A stretch of DNA of 19,493 nucleotides from Brachionus koreanus (taxonomy: Eukaryota; Rotifera; Eurotatoria; Ploima; Brachionidae). Under the pieces are notes generated by a model. That model made no database searches and was not told the origin of the DNA. It was given only the letters and a program-made list of their open reading frames with translations. Positions 8,451 through 17,794 of the stretch are shown piece after piece (within the stretch, counting starts at the first letter, position 1; each line of letters opens with the position of its first letter). The position numbers and the translations under genes were made by a program. The stretch covers positions 867,521 through 887,013 of the forward strand of contig PJRA01000263.1 of the NCBI GenBank assembly GCA_016987375.1, written 5' to 3'.

Positions 8451-10450
8451 TATTTAAATCTATTTTCTTTTAGAAAAAAAAATTTATCAATTTTTAAAAA
8501 ATAAGAAATTTTCAAAATTTAGACCATCATGGTAAAATTTTCAAAATAAGAAAAAAAATTAAAAAAAAATCGACTAAACTGATAGTTTATTAAACAACAA
8601 AAAACTTAAATTTAGATTTATTTTAAAAATGTTATGTAACTTTTTATTTTTATTTAATTCAAAAATCATTTTAAAACATTTTCACTATGTAAACAATTTT
8701 TACCAAAAAAGAAAAATGTTTTTCAACATTTTTGAATTAAAGCTAAGTTTAATAAGAGAAAAATGGGTAATACATTGCGTAAAATTCTAAATGAGTGTTT
8801 GATTTTGAATTTTTTGTTGTAAGTAGGATCAAGCAAATTGGTGCTTTAATTGAAGTTACCTGTATGTATATGTGTATATGTGCGTACTACGAGAAGAATA
8901 GTAGCTATGTATTTTTGATAAAATGTTTTATTTGGATTACATAATCTAACTTTTTATTTTATCCAAATTTTAAAAAATCCTTCGGGTCATGTTTATTTTT
9001 CATTCAAATAGATTTTAATTGAATGCCTCCACTTCTAGTAATGAAAAGTTTTACATTGCCTATGCGCGATGGGAAAAATATAGTGTTTTGTAAATGTCTT
9101 CAATAGTGAACTTTACATTTTTTTCTTTTGTATTATGAATGAGACAAAACAACTTTGAAAAATAAAAAATCTAGCAGTATTTTGAGAAAACTTTTCTAAA
9201 AACTTTTTTCATAATGATCAAAAGATTGTTTATGTCTCCTTATTTTAGTTAATTTTTTTAGCTTTTGAATACAATTTTATCTAAAAGACAAAGGTGGCTG
9301 TAACAGAATAAAAATATTTACAATATTTTTCAATTCTAGATATGTAAATTGTTCAATAGGAATTGGTTATGTAATGTAACTTTAAAATGCACAACTTGAT
9401 TTCTGTCGAAAATAAAAACAAAAATTTTAAGAAAATTTTAATCGGATTGATTTCAAGATTAACTAAAAAAAAATTATTTTTTTTTTTGAATATTTTTATA
9501 AATATTAGTTTGTAAGTAAATTAGATTATCAAAATTTTTAAAAATTATTACTAAAAAACTGTCACTTTTTATTTAATGTTTTTTTTTTATTAAATAATTA
9601 AATTTAGTGGTAATATTTTGGCTGTATTTATTATTTTTTTGTCTTAAAAAATTAAAAAAAAATTTAAATTTAAATTTTAAACGAATTTTTCCCTTTTTTT
9701 TTAAAAAAAAAATTTTTTTGAGTAATTGAAATGCTTAAAAAATAAACCTTTGATCTCAATTTATAAATAAATTAGAAAAAAATGAAAACAAAAAAATTTG
9801 GGATAATTAAAAATGTGAATTAAAAACACTAAATAATGGATATTTTTTGACTTTGAATACTTTATCATTCAAAATAATTAGAAAAAGATATATTAGTAGA
9901 AACATATAAAAAAGCCGAACAAAGTCCTCATACAATGTCGTTTCAATATTTAATAAATATATTTAAATTAGTTTTGTCTTATGTTTAGCTTCTTATAAAA
10001 AATACCTTGCCCAAAAAATGCGATTTTTTTCTTCCTAAAAAAAAACTTACTTATATACTAATTTCAAAATTAACAAAAATTTAATGAATAAACTTCTTTT
10101 CTTTGTTTATTGTTGAAAACTTGAATGTCATAAAAGTGTTATCCTTGACTAAGCAACAGGCTTACAAAATTTAATTTTATATTAATTTTAGTTTTCAAAG
10201 TGCTTAAAATAAAATTAATCATATTTTAATTTGAAAAAAAAATTGAAAAAACTAAGATGATATTGATCAATAAATATTAAATAAAAATATATAATAAAAA
10301 TATATCTTGATTAATAACAAATTTTATATGATACTAAAATTTATTAACAGTAATTTCATGATTAAATAATGTTAAAAATCAATAAAAATCTATTTTTAAT
10401 CTATTTCTAAAAGCATTTTAAAAAATTTTAAATTATTTTATGTATTATGA

Positions 10451-10471
10451 AAAAAGCCCATGCGGCTTTTT
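10451..10471. repeat. Perfect 8-base hairpin
   Basis: AAAAAGCC (10451-10458) pairs with GGCTTTTT (10464-10471) across a 5-base loop. The shape mimics a bacterial intrinsic terminator, but this is eukaryotic intergenic DNA without an upstream gene. It is recorded only as a local inverted repeat. Confidence 0.75.
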
Positions 10472-10541
10472 AAACTTAGTAACTAAAATTGTGTTTTAAT
10501 CAAAACGCTCTATTTATAATCCATGATAAATATATATTAAA

Positions 10542-10607
10542 CTAGCTGTTTAATTATTTACTACAAAATTAGAAAAGTAATTAAACGTATGATTAAACTA
10601 GAGCTAG
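10542..10607. repeat. Imperfect foldback
   Basis: CTAGCTGTTTAAT (from 10542) is mirrored by ATTAAACTAGAGCTAG (ending 10607), with a 3-base insertion in one arm. It lies immediately before another hairpin (10611-10632). The cluster may be a small degraded inverted-repeat element. Confidence 0.5.
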
Positions 10608-10610
10608 AAA

Positions 10611-10632
10611 AAAAACCTAAAATCAGGTTTTT
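10611..10632. repeat. Perfect 8-base hairpin
   Basis: AAAAACCT (10611-10618) pairs with AGGTTTTT (10625-10632) around a 6-base loop. No function is evident. Confidence 0.7.
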
Positions 10633-11112
10633 GTCGTAAATGTTACTTTTAGCTTTTGCTATGGCTAGAAATCTTATTCAATTTAAAATAAAATTGATAA
10701 TTAGATAGGCTTAAGGCCAAAATAGTTTTTGCCTTGACATGATAACTAAAAATAGCTTTTTTTTTTTAATAAAAACGCATTAGGCTTGACATTACTCAAG
10801 ACCTTGATTACTTTAAAAAGCTTTTATAAAAACAAAAATCACTTAATTTTATAAACAATGAAAAAATCTAAAGTTATATAATTTAATTTGAAATTAAATT
10901 TACATTTTGCTAACATTTGAAGACACCTACATTATTGAAAACTTGAAAAAAAAAATAAATATTCATTTAATTTACGTGTATAAAACTTTGTACCTAGAAA
11001 TAAAGGTATATTTAATTTTATTTTGTTATTTTATACGGACAGTAAAGCTTTTTGTCGTTGTTGTTGTTGTTATGTTCCTTGTTTTAGTCATGAATGTTTT
11101 ATCTTAATTTAG

Positions 11113-11292
11113 AGTGAAAAATCTGCTTTTTTTTGGCTGCAAGTTTTCTTATTAAAAGACAAGACTGCTTTTGACCAATTTTGGATACTTGAGCCACAGT
11201 CAATTCTAATCTAAAGCAAAGTGTTAAAAGAAAAAGTCGCACACGCCTATTTGGTTAATGCATTTTTCAAAACACGAGGTGGAAAAATCTGA
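11113..11292 (+). pseudogene. Orphan decayed reading frame, unknown
   Basis: After a tttag that could be a splice acceptor (ending 11112), one frame runs 33 codons to TAA 11212-11214, then 25 codons to TGA 11290-11292. The residues have mixed, protein-like composition (for example DKTAFDQFWILEPQS and KEKVAHAYLVNAFFKTRGG) instead of the Lys/Asn/Phe/Ile pattern of random A+T-rich DNA. The two stops could have come from CAA and CGA by transition. I do not recognise the family. It may be a decayed exon or transposon piece. It could also be chance. Confidence 0.28.
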
Positions 11293-12107
11293 AGTGCAGC
11301 ATTTTTTTGTAGTGGATTTTTTTTTTCGAATATGATAGATTTTTATAAATTTTATTTTTTTTTTATATAAAAACAAAGTGTTTTTCTCATCATAATTGCA
11401 TATTTGAGCATGTGATAGCTATTTATTGAATGCAAATAACTTGGGTGGGTATCCTTATCTTAATTTGATATAAGTAAGAAGATGTAATGCACTTAAAATA
11501 GAACAAATTTTAGGTTTTAAAATTCCATTAAGGGCGTGTTTTTTTTAAGTTTAAATTATCAATTTTTTTAAATTTTTGCAAGTCATTTGTTTGATAAGAA
11601 AAATTTTTGCTAATTTCTAATTATTTGATTAGATAATAACTTATATTAGAGTAATTTAATTTTTTTTTTATCGCTGAAATATTTTATTTAAAAGTAAAAA
11701 AAGAAAATCTCAACGCTATTTTAATTCTTTGAAAAAATTTTGGTCTTAATATTTTTTAAATAAATAAACTAATTAATATAAACTCTAGATCTCTTGAATA
11801 ATTTAACATTTGAACTGAAATAGTTAATTTGTTAATATTAGCCTGTTTCAAAAAAATTTTTTAATTTAAATTTCTAATTTTATCAGAACTTATTTCTTAG
11901 AAGATAAGATTAATTTCATTCCTGGTCGGCAGTCATTATTTATATGCCTAACAATTCATATTAAAACGGTATTATAAAAAGTTTTAATATTTTTTTATTT
12001 TATTCAATTAACACCTGTAAGGCGAAGTAGAAAAATGTAATTAAAAATAAGATAATAAGTTTTGCAGCAAAGTGCAGCATTCAAAGTCGCATCAATAGTT
12101 ACATTAA
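11293..12107. other. Intergenic DNA, nothing recognised
   Basis: A+T-rich sequence without a supported reading frame, repeat or RNA gene. Confidence 0.55.
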
Positions 12108-12428
12108 AAACTAAAACTTGAACGTTTTCTTTCATTTCTTTTCTTTCAAAAAATGAGAGGAAACGTTAAAGGAAAAATGCTCAGAAGAAGAAAAGAATAA
12201 AAAGCATACAAGTTAGTTTTACAATTGATTCTATATAATAATGTGCAAGATCTCTGCAAAATGCATCACGGCCAAATTGGTCCAAATTTACCATATTTCG
12301 TCAAATACAAGTAGCCAAAAATAGAAGAAACTTTCAAAAAACTCTTAATTAATGAATTTTACTATAAAATGATGAAAATATCAGTAGAAAAAACAAATAA
12401 AAAAAATTTAAAATATTGTAAAATTTGA
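12108..12428 (+). pseudogene. Orphan decayed reading frame cut by a MITE, unknown
   Basis: One frame is readable from 12108 to 12428. It contains ATG 12153-12155, then 14 further codons (MRGNVKGKMLRRRKE) to TAA 12198-12200. It continues 37 codons to TAG 12312-12314 and another 37 to TGA 12426-12428. The middle part (for example NNVQDLCKMHHGQIGPNLPYF) has protein-like composition and G+C-containing codons (CTC, CAC, GGC, GTC) unlike its surroundings. The frame ends exactly where the truncated MITE copy begins at 12424, so the original frame may have extended further. No family is recognised. It is likely a dead gene or transposon fragment, but short enough that chance cannot be excluded. Confidence 0.33.
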
Positions 12429-12627
12429 ACCCCTTTTGTAACTTTCTTTATTTGTTTTTTATTCAATTAATTTAATCATTTTTTATAATTTTTTTTTAAT
12501 CATATCTTAAATCAAAAATATTATAAAGTTATTTAATTTTATATTATAAAATACTTTTATTTTCATTGAAAAAAGTATAAAAAAGATTCAAATAGAATAG
12601 TCAAAAGATACATACGGTCTTTGAGTG
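12424..12627. mobile_element. MITE copy 1, left end missing
   Basis: From tttgaacccc at 12424 to the end this aligns closely with the complete copy at 13524-13787, apart from scattered substitutions and one internal gap of roughly 35-40 bases. Its right terminal repeat (cggtctttgagtg, ending 12627) differs from the complete copy by a few bases. The left terminal repeat and the adjacent ~20 bases are absent. The base run after the right end is TTAA, similar to the TTAA before copy 3. It is non-autonomous with no coding capacity. Confidence 0.8.
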
Positions 12628-13029
12628 TTAAAAAATAATTTAGGCGAAGCCTTGGCCGGTTGGAATGGAGACTTAGTCCTTCCTTTCAGCCACATGATAA
12701 TTTTTTGTGTTGCATAATGTTGCAAAATTACAAAAAAGTTAATTTAGATTGAGTTTAGCTTTTAAGTTTTTTAAATGTTAGAAAATAAATTTACAGTTTA
12801 CAATAATTTATTGTAATTAAATATGGAAAAACTAGCCTAATCAAATGAGAGTGTTTTTTTGAATCCAGCTGATGAAACTTTCAATGATGCCGATAATTAT
12901 AAATATGATCATTCTTAACAATAAAACACTCGATGAGTTTTTTAGACCCCTATTTGAAAAATTGAAACTTGAATTTTTTTAAAAATGGCTCTTATCAGAT
13001 TAAAATCTTGATTTTACTTTTTTAGAGAA
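12628..13029. other. Islet and spacer before the reverse transcriptase remnant
   Basis: A G+C-rich islet at 12643-12692 (starting ggcgaagccttggccggtt) stands out from the surroundings. It can be read as a short open stretch but matches nothing I recognise. The stretch at about 12855-12960 reads in broken frames like the linker before a reverse transcriptase domain (for example ETFNDADNYKYDHS), so the element may begin this far left. Confidence 0.4.
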
Positions 13030-13519
13030 TGAATTATCTTAATAACTTTATTTGAAATTTTAATGAGAAATCAGCTGAATTCTGTTTAATTTTTAAAAAA
13101 ATACCTAAAGGCTGGAAAATTGCCATTGTTAATTCCTTTTTTGATGGATTTCAGTTTTTTCACCGATAGCAAAGATATTTGAAAAATTATTGGCTAAACA
13201 GATATTTCACTATTTTGAATTGAATGAGATTTTATTTAATAGACAACATGGTTTTAGATCTGGACATTCTTGTCAAAAAACCATCCATGACTATTTAAGT
13301 GAAATAAATAAAGCAAAAAAAAATTAACAACTCATCTCAATTTACTTTAAGAAAGCATTTGATGTTATTGATTTCGAACTATTTTGAAAAAAGGTGCAGT
13401 GAAAATTGGGTGTTCCGCAAGGATTTGTTTTGGGTCCAATGCGTTTTCTTATTATCGTTAATGATCTTTCGTTTATACTTAAAAATTGAAGTATCAAAAT
13501 GTTTGCATATGATACAACA

Positions 13520-13523
13520 ATAA
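13520..13523 (+). repeat. Target-site duplication ATAA, left copy
   Basis: ATAA abuts the left terminal repeat of the MITE and is repeated at 13788-13791 directly after its right end. Treating one copy plus the element as inserted DNA restores a continuous RT reading frame across the junction. Confidence 0.85.
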
Positions 13524-13787
13524 CACTCAAAAACCGGAGGGGTCTTTTGAACCCCTTTTGTAACTTTCTTTTTTTGTTTTTTATTCAATAAATTTGATCA
13601 TTTTTTATGATTTTTTTTCAATCATATCTTAAATAAAAAATATTAAAAAATTATTTAATTTTTTCTATAAAATAATAAATAATTTAACTTTTTCTATATA
13701 ATAATAACTTTTTCTATTTTTATTGAAAAAAAAGTATTAAAAAAGATTTAAATAAAAGAGTCAAAAATGTCATCCGGTTTTTGAGTG
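13524..13787. mobile_element. Complete 264-base MITE inside the reverse transcriptase remnant
   Basis: The left end CACTCAAAAACCGGA (13524-13538) and right end TCCGGTTTTTGAGTG (13773-13787) are perfect 15-base terminal inverted repeats. Just inside the left end, AGGGGT and ACCCCT form a subterminal hairpin (about 13537-13555). The interior is A+T-rich and non-coding. Flanking ATAA duplications mark it as a cut-and-paste insertion. Its parent transposon is not in the window. The 4-base A/T target and CACT-starting ends do not let me assign a superfamily with confidence. Confidence 0.9.
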
Positions 13788-13791
13788 ATAA
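13788..13791 (+). repeat. Target-site duplication ATAA, right copy
   Basis: Second copy of the ATAA found at 13520-13523, immediately after the right terminal inverted repeat. Confidence 0.85.
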
Positions 13792-14150
13792 GTATCTCTA
13801 AAGATCTTGAGACAGACTTGATAAAATTAAATGTTATAGCGAAAAGTTTAAATGAATGGTGTATTTTTTATTGAATCGATATAAACTTTATGTATGATTT
13901 TTGAAAATAGAAAAAAATTGTGTCCAGAAAAGATTAAAGTAGGTGATGAAGATATCTTAGTTGTTGAGGAATTCTCTTTATTAGGTTTAATAATTGATCA
14001 AGATCTTAATTTTACTAAATATGCATCTAATTCATCACTGCAGATTAAAAAGAAATTATTTTCTATCAAAAGAATATTCTATCTTGTTACTTTAGCAAAG
14101 GTCCAGTTTTTTAAGTCCTTTATCCTCCCGTATTTTGATTACTGATCTAC

Positions 14151-15843
14151 GCTTTTATGCTTTTTTTTTAAAAGAAGCAATTAATAAATTAGCTAAGAGT
14201 TATTAGTAGTTAAAAACCTTTTAAATGTAAAAATTGACTCGTTTAAAAAAAAATTCACCAGTCTTTTGCCATGTAAAACATGCATTTTCTTGTTTACAAA
14301 AAAAGAATAATTATTTTTTTCTAATTCACTTTTTAAGACTTAAATATTTTCGAAAAAAAGAAACACTTAGATAACCGAAGTTTCTTCTATTTGATGAAAA
14401 ACGGTAAATTTTTCTAAAAATATTTTGGAAATATTTTGTTTACGATTTAGTGTGAATAAAGTCTGAATTTAATTGACCAGTACTAATTAATCATAAAATC
14501 TAAATGTTCATAAAACTAGATCTAAATTCTATTTTTTAAAAACCATCTTCTATAATTAAATTTAGTTAAGAAAAATTTTAATTTTGCATTTAGTAAAAAG
14601 TGCTTTGTTATACAGGAAAAGAGTTCATTTTATTCTTTCTTAACTATAACACTGAATATTCCTGATATTCTATTAAATTATAAATTTAACTTTACTATAG
14701 ATTAAATAAAATTTCATTAATAAATTTCTAGTAATTTCTATTATCATTTAAGCAAGAGACAAGATTTTTTGCTTAAATAAGTCTCTGAGAAAAAAAAAAT
14801 TTATAAAATTAATCTTGTTTTTGTTTTTGGATTAAAAATTCTAATATTAGATATAAAAAATTTTTTATGTTTTGCCATGATTCAAGGAATATGAAATAAT
14901 TTTTATTGGTATTATTTAAAAGTATTCAGGTATAAATTTTATACTTTTTATACTTTTCATAGTTTTATGAAATTTAATACAATAGAACAGAGTAAAATGT
15001 TAAAAATTCAAATAAATTTTTGTTTTATACCAACAGCAAAATTTATTGATAATAAACTTTTTTTTTTGTGTTTTCACACGATAAGACAAGTCACTGACTT
15101 GACTTCGAAAAGTCTTATTAATGATTCATTCAATAACACTTTTATGTTGATATTTCTAAATACAAACTTGGTCAGAACATACCACTAAAGCTCCAGCTAA
15201 TCCACGTACCACTAAAAATTATTGTATAAAAAAGACAACAAATTTAGCATTATAAAAAGGATTTCATAATTAGCACTATAGATAAAATTACTTCAAAAAT
15301 TATTATAAAAAATTCAATTTTGTTATGTTTTATTCTTTATTAATCATGTTTAAAAGACTTTAAAGACCCAAAGCAATGTGGGAGAGCTGAGCTCACAGAC
15401 CTGGTATATACACAGTGTTTTCATTACATAAAAATATTTTTTTTCATTGAATTTAATCAGTAAATAGGACAATTATTAACGTTTGTCAAAAATATCAAAA
15501 AAACTAAAATATTCAATTTTGTAATAAAATCTAAATAACTTTTTTATTTTTGATAATTCAATTCAAAAATATTTTAAATGAGTAAATCTATTCTTTAATA
15601 TCATAATTTGTTTCCATAATAAAAAAAATTTAAAATTCATTAATTAAGGTAAATTTCTGAGCATTAACTACTCCAATTTTACGATTTATTTTGTAAAATG
15701 ATAAAATCTATTTAAAAAAAAGATTAATTAAATTACTCAATATATAATTTCATAATAAAATAAAATGATAAATATTTAAAAGATTTTTAATAATTTAAAA
15801 TTTAATTTGAAATTTTTCAGTTATAAAAAAAATACATTAAATA
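14151..15843. other. Intergenic DNA downstream of the RT remnant
   Basis: The first ~200 bases may hold a further degraded C-terminal tail of the retrotransposon protein (short broken frames to about 14330). No poly-A tail or 3' repeat was identified for it. A 73-codon frame at 14967-15188 is hydrophobic, Phe-rich and unrecognised, and is not called as a gene. A G+C-richer islet at 15361-15420 reads on the plus strand as a short protein-like stretch (KDPKQCGRAELTDLVYTQC) in a frame open for 38 codons. It may be an exon or transposon scrap. The promoter of the gene at 15844 must lie near the right end. Confidence 0.45.
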
Positions 15844-16517
15844 ATGAACAGAACATCTAAAATAGTTTTGCTGATAATTTGTTTGTGCGCAATTATTAGC
15901 GTTGGCCTATTTTTTGGACTATTTTTTGGTAAATTTTAATATTTTAATTTCGAAATAAAATCAGATTTTATTTAGGTCTTAAATCAAAATCAAATTTGAC
16001 AATAAATACTACAACATCTCCAAAATTGACAACAACTAGCACAATGGAAACTGATTATTTTCCTTTAAATCTGACCCTTGTTTTTGGAGCTAATTTCACA
16101 ATGGAAATGAAACAGGCTGGAAAAGTGGTCAACAACATTAATTCAACTGATTACACTTTTTATTTAGGAAATAAGAGTCAAACCACTTTTGAAAAGAATC
16201 CATTGATATTTCATTTTGAGAGCGAGATGACAGCTTCATCAATTTCTAATTTGGAACCAAGATATTTCATTCTCTATCCCAAAATAAATACGGAAATATA
16301 TGTAGTACATTCAGGAATAATTCAAAGCCAAATTACCACTCTCAACACTCAAAATAGTACTGTTTTTTTTAATCCAAAGTTAGATTTTTCATTGAGAAAG
16401 CTTAATGATTCTGAATTTACCGGACAAGGCTATTCAACAATGCTAGAAAACTACAAAACATTTTCTGAACTATCAATTTTTAGTAACTCCACATTTAAAT
16501 TTACCGTAATTTCATAA
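15844..16517 (+). CDS. Predicted type II single-pass membrane glycoprotein, two exons
   Basis: Exon 1 (15844-15928) encodes a short basic N-terminus (MNRTSK) and a strong membrane segment (about residues 7-29). A 47-base intron with GT...TTTAG ends (15929-15975) interrupts codon 29 in phase 1. Exon 2 continues in the same frame to TAA 16515-16517, giving 208 residues. The absence of a Lys/Arg-rich tail and the very N-terminal anchor suggest type II topology with an extracellular C-terminus. That part is Thr/Ser-rich at first, then a folded-looking domain with about nine N-x-S/T sequons. The intron is inferred because it joins a start codon and anchor to an otherwise startless frame. The 3' end is uncertain. 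The same frame continues 36 sense codons past the TAA, and a 60-base intron at 16483-16542 would remove the stop and keep the frame to 16628 (225 residues). I recognise no family, and function is unknown. Confidence 0.6.
15929..15975 (+). other. Predicted 47-base intron
   Basis: Begins GTAAAT and ends TTTATTTAG, is very A+T-rich and contains an in-frame stop. Removing it joins the ATG and membrane anchor of exon 1 to the long frame of exon 2 with the reading frame kept. It is the only intron in the window for which the coding logic is strong. Confidence 0.65.
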
Positions 16518-16542
16518 GACTGTATTTCTTATAATAATTCAG
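16483..16542 (+). other. Possible 60-base intron, alternative 3' structure
   Basis: Starts GTAACT, ends AATTCAG, and its length is a multiple of three. Splicing it removes the TAA at 16515-16517 and continues in frame to TAA 16626-16628, adding a segment with Cys and Gly (GFFPIGC). Against it, the sequence inside is itself protein-like, including an NST sequon. The alternatives are that the TAA is the true end, or that it is a nonsense change in a longer gene. Confidence 0.3.
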
Positions 16543-16628
16543 TTATCTTTAGTATTGAAAGTAATAAAACCCTTGGTTTTGATTCAGAAGGTTTTTTTCC
16601 AATAGGTTGCAATAAAGTGATTACTTAA

Positions 16629-16986
16629 GAATTTTTTAATATTTTTTAAAGAAACTTTTAAATAAAATAACATCTAACGTAGAAATTTTAACTCAAATTT
16701 TATAAAAAAAAAAGACTGAAAATAAAAAAAATTGAAAAAAGTAATAAAGGATCTATATTTTCATTGAATCAGATTTTTTAATTTTTAAAATTTTAATGCA
16801 ACATGCTATACATGTTATGAATATTTAAAAAAAGGCTTTCTCAACATAATGATCAAGTTCACTTTATTTTTAAATTTTTTATTTCAAAATAAGTGAAATT
16901 AAGTATTTTATTTTGAGAATTAATTTGTGATAATTCAATCATTAAATGAGATATCGCAACTTTTCAGTTTTTATGAACTTTGATAA
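16629..16986. other. Intergenic DNA after the membrane protein gene
   Basis: A+T-rich sequence with no gene seen. AATAAA-like hexamers occur but are not informative at this composition. Confidence 0.5.
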
Positions 16987-17205
16987 AATTTTAGTTTATG
17001 CTCAAGATTACTATTAAAAAAAGTTAACACCAAAATAATAATTGTTATTATTGTTGGGAACCTACAAGCAGTCTCTGATGCGGAAAATTTTTTAACCGCT
17101 AGAGAGACCACAAATTCTTTGGGACAGCACAAAATATTTGTCACTAATAAAAAAAAACAATTATTTTGTATTACCAACAAAAATATTGTGTTAAACAGAC
17201 TTTAG
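16987..17205 (+). pseudogene. Orphan reading frame without start, unknown
   Basis: The plus strand is open for 72 codons from just after TAA 16984-16986 to TAG 17203-17205, with no ATG. The central part (VGNLQAVSDAENFLTARETT, then NSLGQHKIFVTN) has balanced, protein-like composition with Gly, Ala, Asp, Glu and Arg. That is unusual for chance frames in this DNA. It could be an exon or a piece of a transposon protein. The opposite strand also has a 69-codon ATG-started frame (17180-16971), which looks like a shadow. No family is recognised. Confidence 0.3.
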
Positions 17206-17794
17206 TGTTTAAAAGATTTTGGTTTGTAGAAAACAATTTTTTGATTGCGGTGAAACAATAAACCCTTTATTTAATTAGTTAATTAGTTATCACAAAAAAA
17301 TAAAGTATTCTCAAAATGCATTTTTTTTATAAATTTGCGAAATTGATTTTTTTTACATACATTAAAATAAGTGTTTAACACTAGAAAGCCCGGCTGATTT
17401 CTCATTAAAATTTCAAATAAAGTTATCAAGATAAATAAAACATTTTCTTTGAAAATTTAGTCATTTTCTGAAAAACTACAATCAAAATTTTTAGATAATA
17501 AAAATCGTTTTTTAAAATTTTATTTAAATGTGGTAATTATATTTGCTTCTTTTTTATTTGTTTTATTTAAAAAAGATACATATTCTTAAGTAATGACTCC
17601 TAAAAGTTTCAAAACATCTTTTGTAAGAAATTAAATTCAAATTATAAAGCCACAAAATAATTATTAAACTAAAAATATCATTTTCAAATAATTTACCTGA
17701 AAATAAATTTCATCTTAAAAATTAGATACCTAATTAAATATTTTTATTAATTGAAAATAAAGATAAAATTTATTTAATAATATTTATTCTAGTT
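17206..17794. other. Intergenic DNA
   Basis: No gene, repeat or RNA recognised. The right part is the 3' flank of the minus-strand membrane protein gene ending at 17795. A small mixed patch (cactagaaagcccggctga) lies near 17379-17397. Confidence 0.5.

Larger units (their letters stand above)
8451..11112. other. Long gene desert
   Basis: About 2.7 kb of A+T-rich DNA with no supported gene on either strand. The left end presumably contains the zinc-finger gene promoter. A TG-rich simple patch occurs near 8860-8885. Small hairpins lie at 10451-10471, 10542-10607 and 10611-10632. A short TTG/GTT trinucleotide run lies at about 11053-11071. A 66-codon ATG-started frame at 10907-11107 is low-complexity and not believed to be a gene. 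Confidence 0.6.
13030..14150 (+). pseudogene. Non-LTR retrotransposon (CR1/jockey-like) reverse transcriptase remnant
   Basis: Ordered RT blocks are readable on the plus strand in shifting frames. IPKGWKIAIVNSFF (about 13099-13140) is followed by ISVFSPIAKIFEKLLAKQIF from 13148. Then comes QHGFRSGHSC (about 13243-13272), and motif A as ISIYFKKAFDVID (13337-13372). Motif B is GVPQGFVLGP (13409-13438) and motif C is FAYDTT (13502-13519). After the MITE the frame resumes with ISKDLETDL. The thumb-like segment VVEEFSLLGLIIDQDLNF...FFKSFILPYFDY lies at 13894-14145. The catalytic Asp of motif A and the first Asp of the motif C (F/Y)ADD are both replaced by Tyr. About 50 residues between motifs A and B are deleted, and several stops and frameshifts are present. 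It is dead. The conserved order and wording place it among CR1/jockey-type animal LINEs. The exact clade is inferred. Confidence 0.9.

Noticed and set aside
10451..10471. Intrinsic-terminator-like hairpin
   Set aside because: The window is eukaryotic and no gene ends before it. It is kept only as an inverted repeat.
10907..11107. 66-codon plus-strand frame with a Val-rich run
   Set aside because: Low complexity, driven by a GTT/TTG simple repeat, with no protein-like features.
14967..15188. 73-codon plus-strand frame
   Set aside because: Composition matches chance translation of A+T-rich DNA, and no motif or supporting signals were found.
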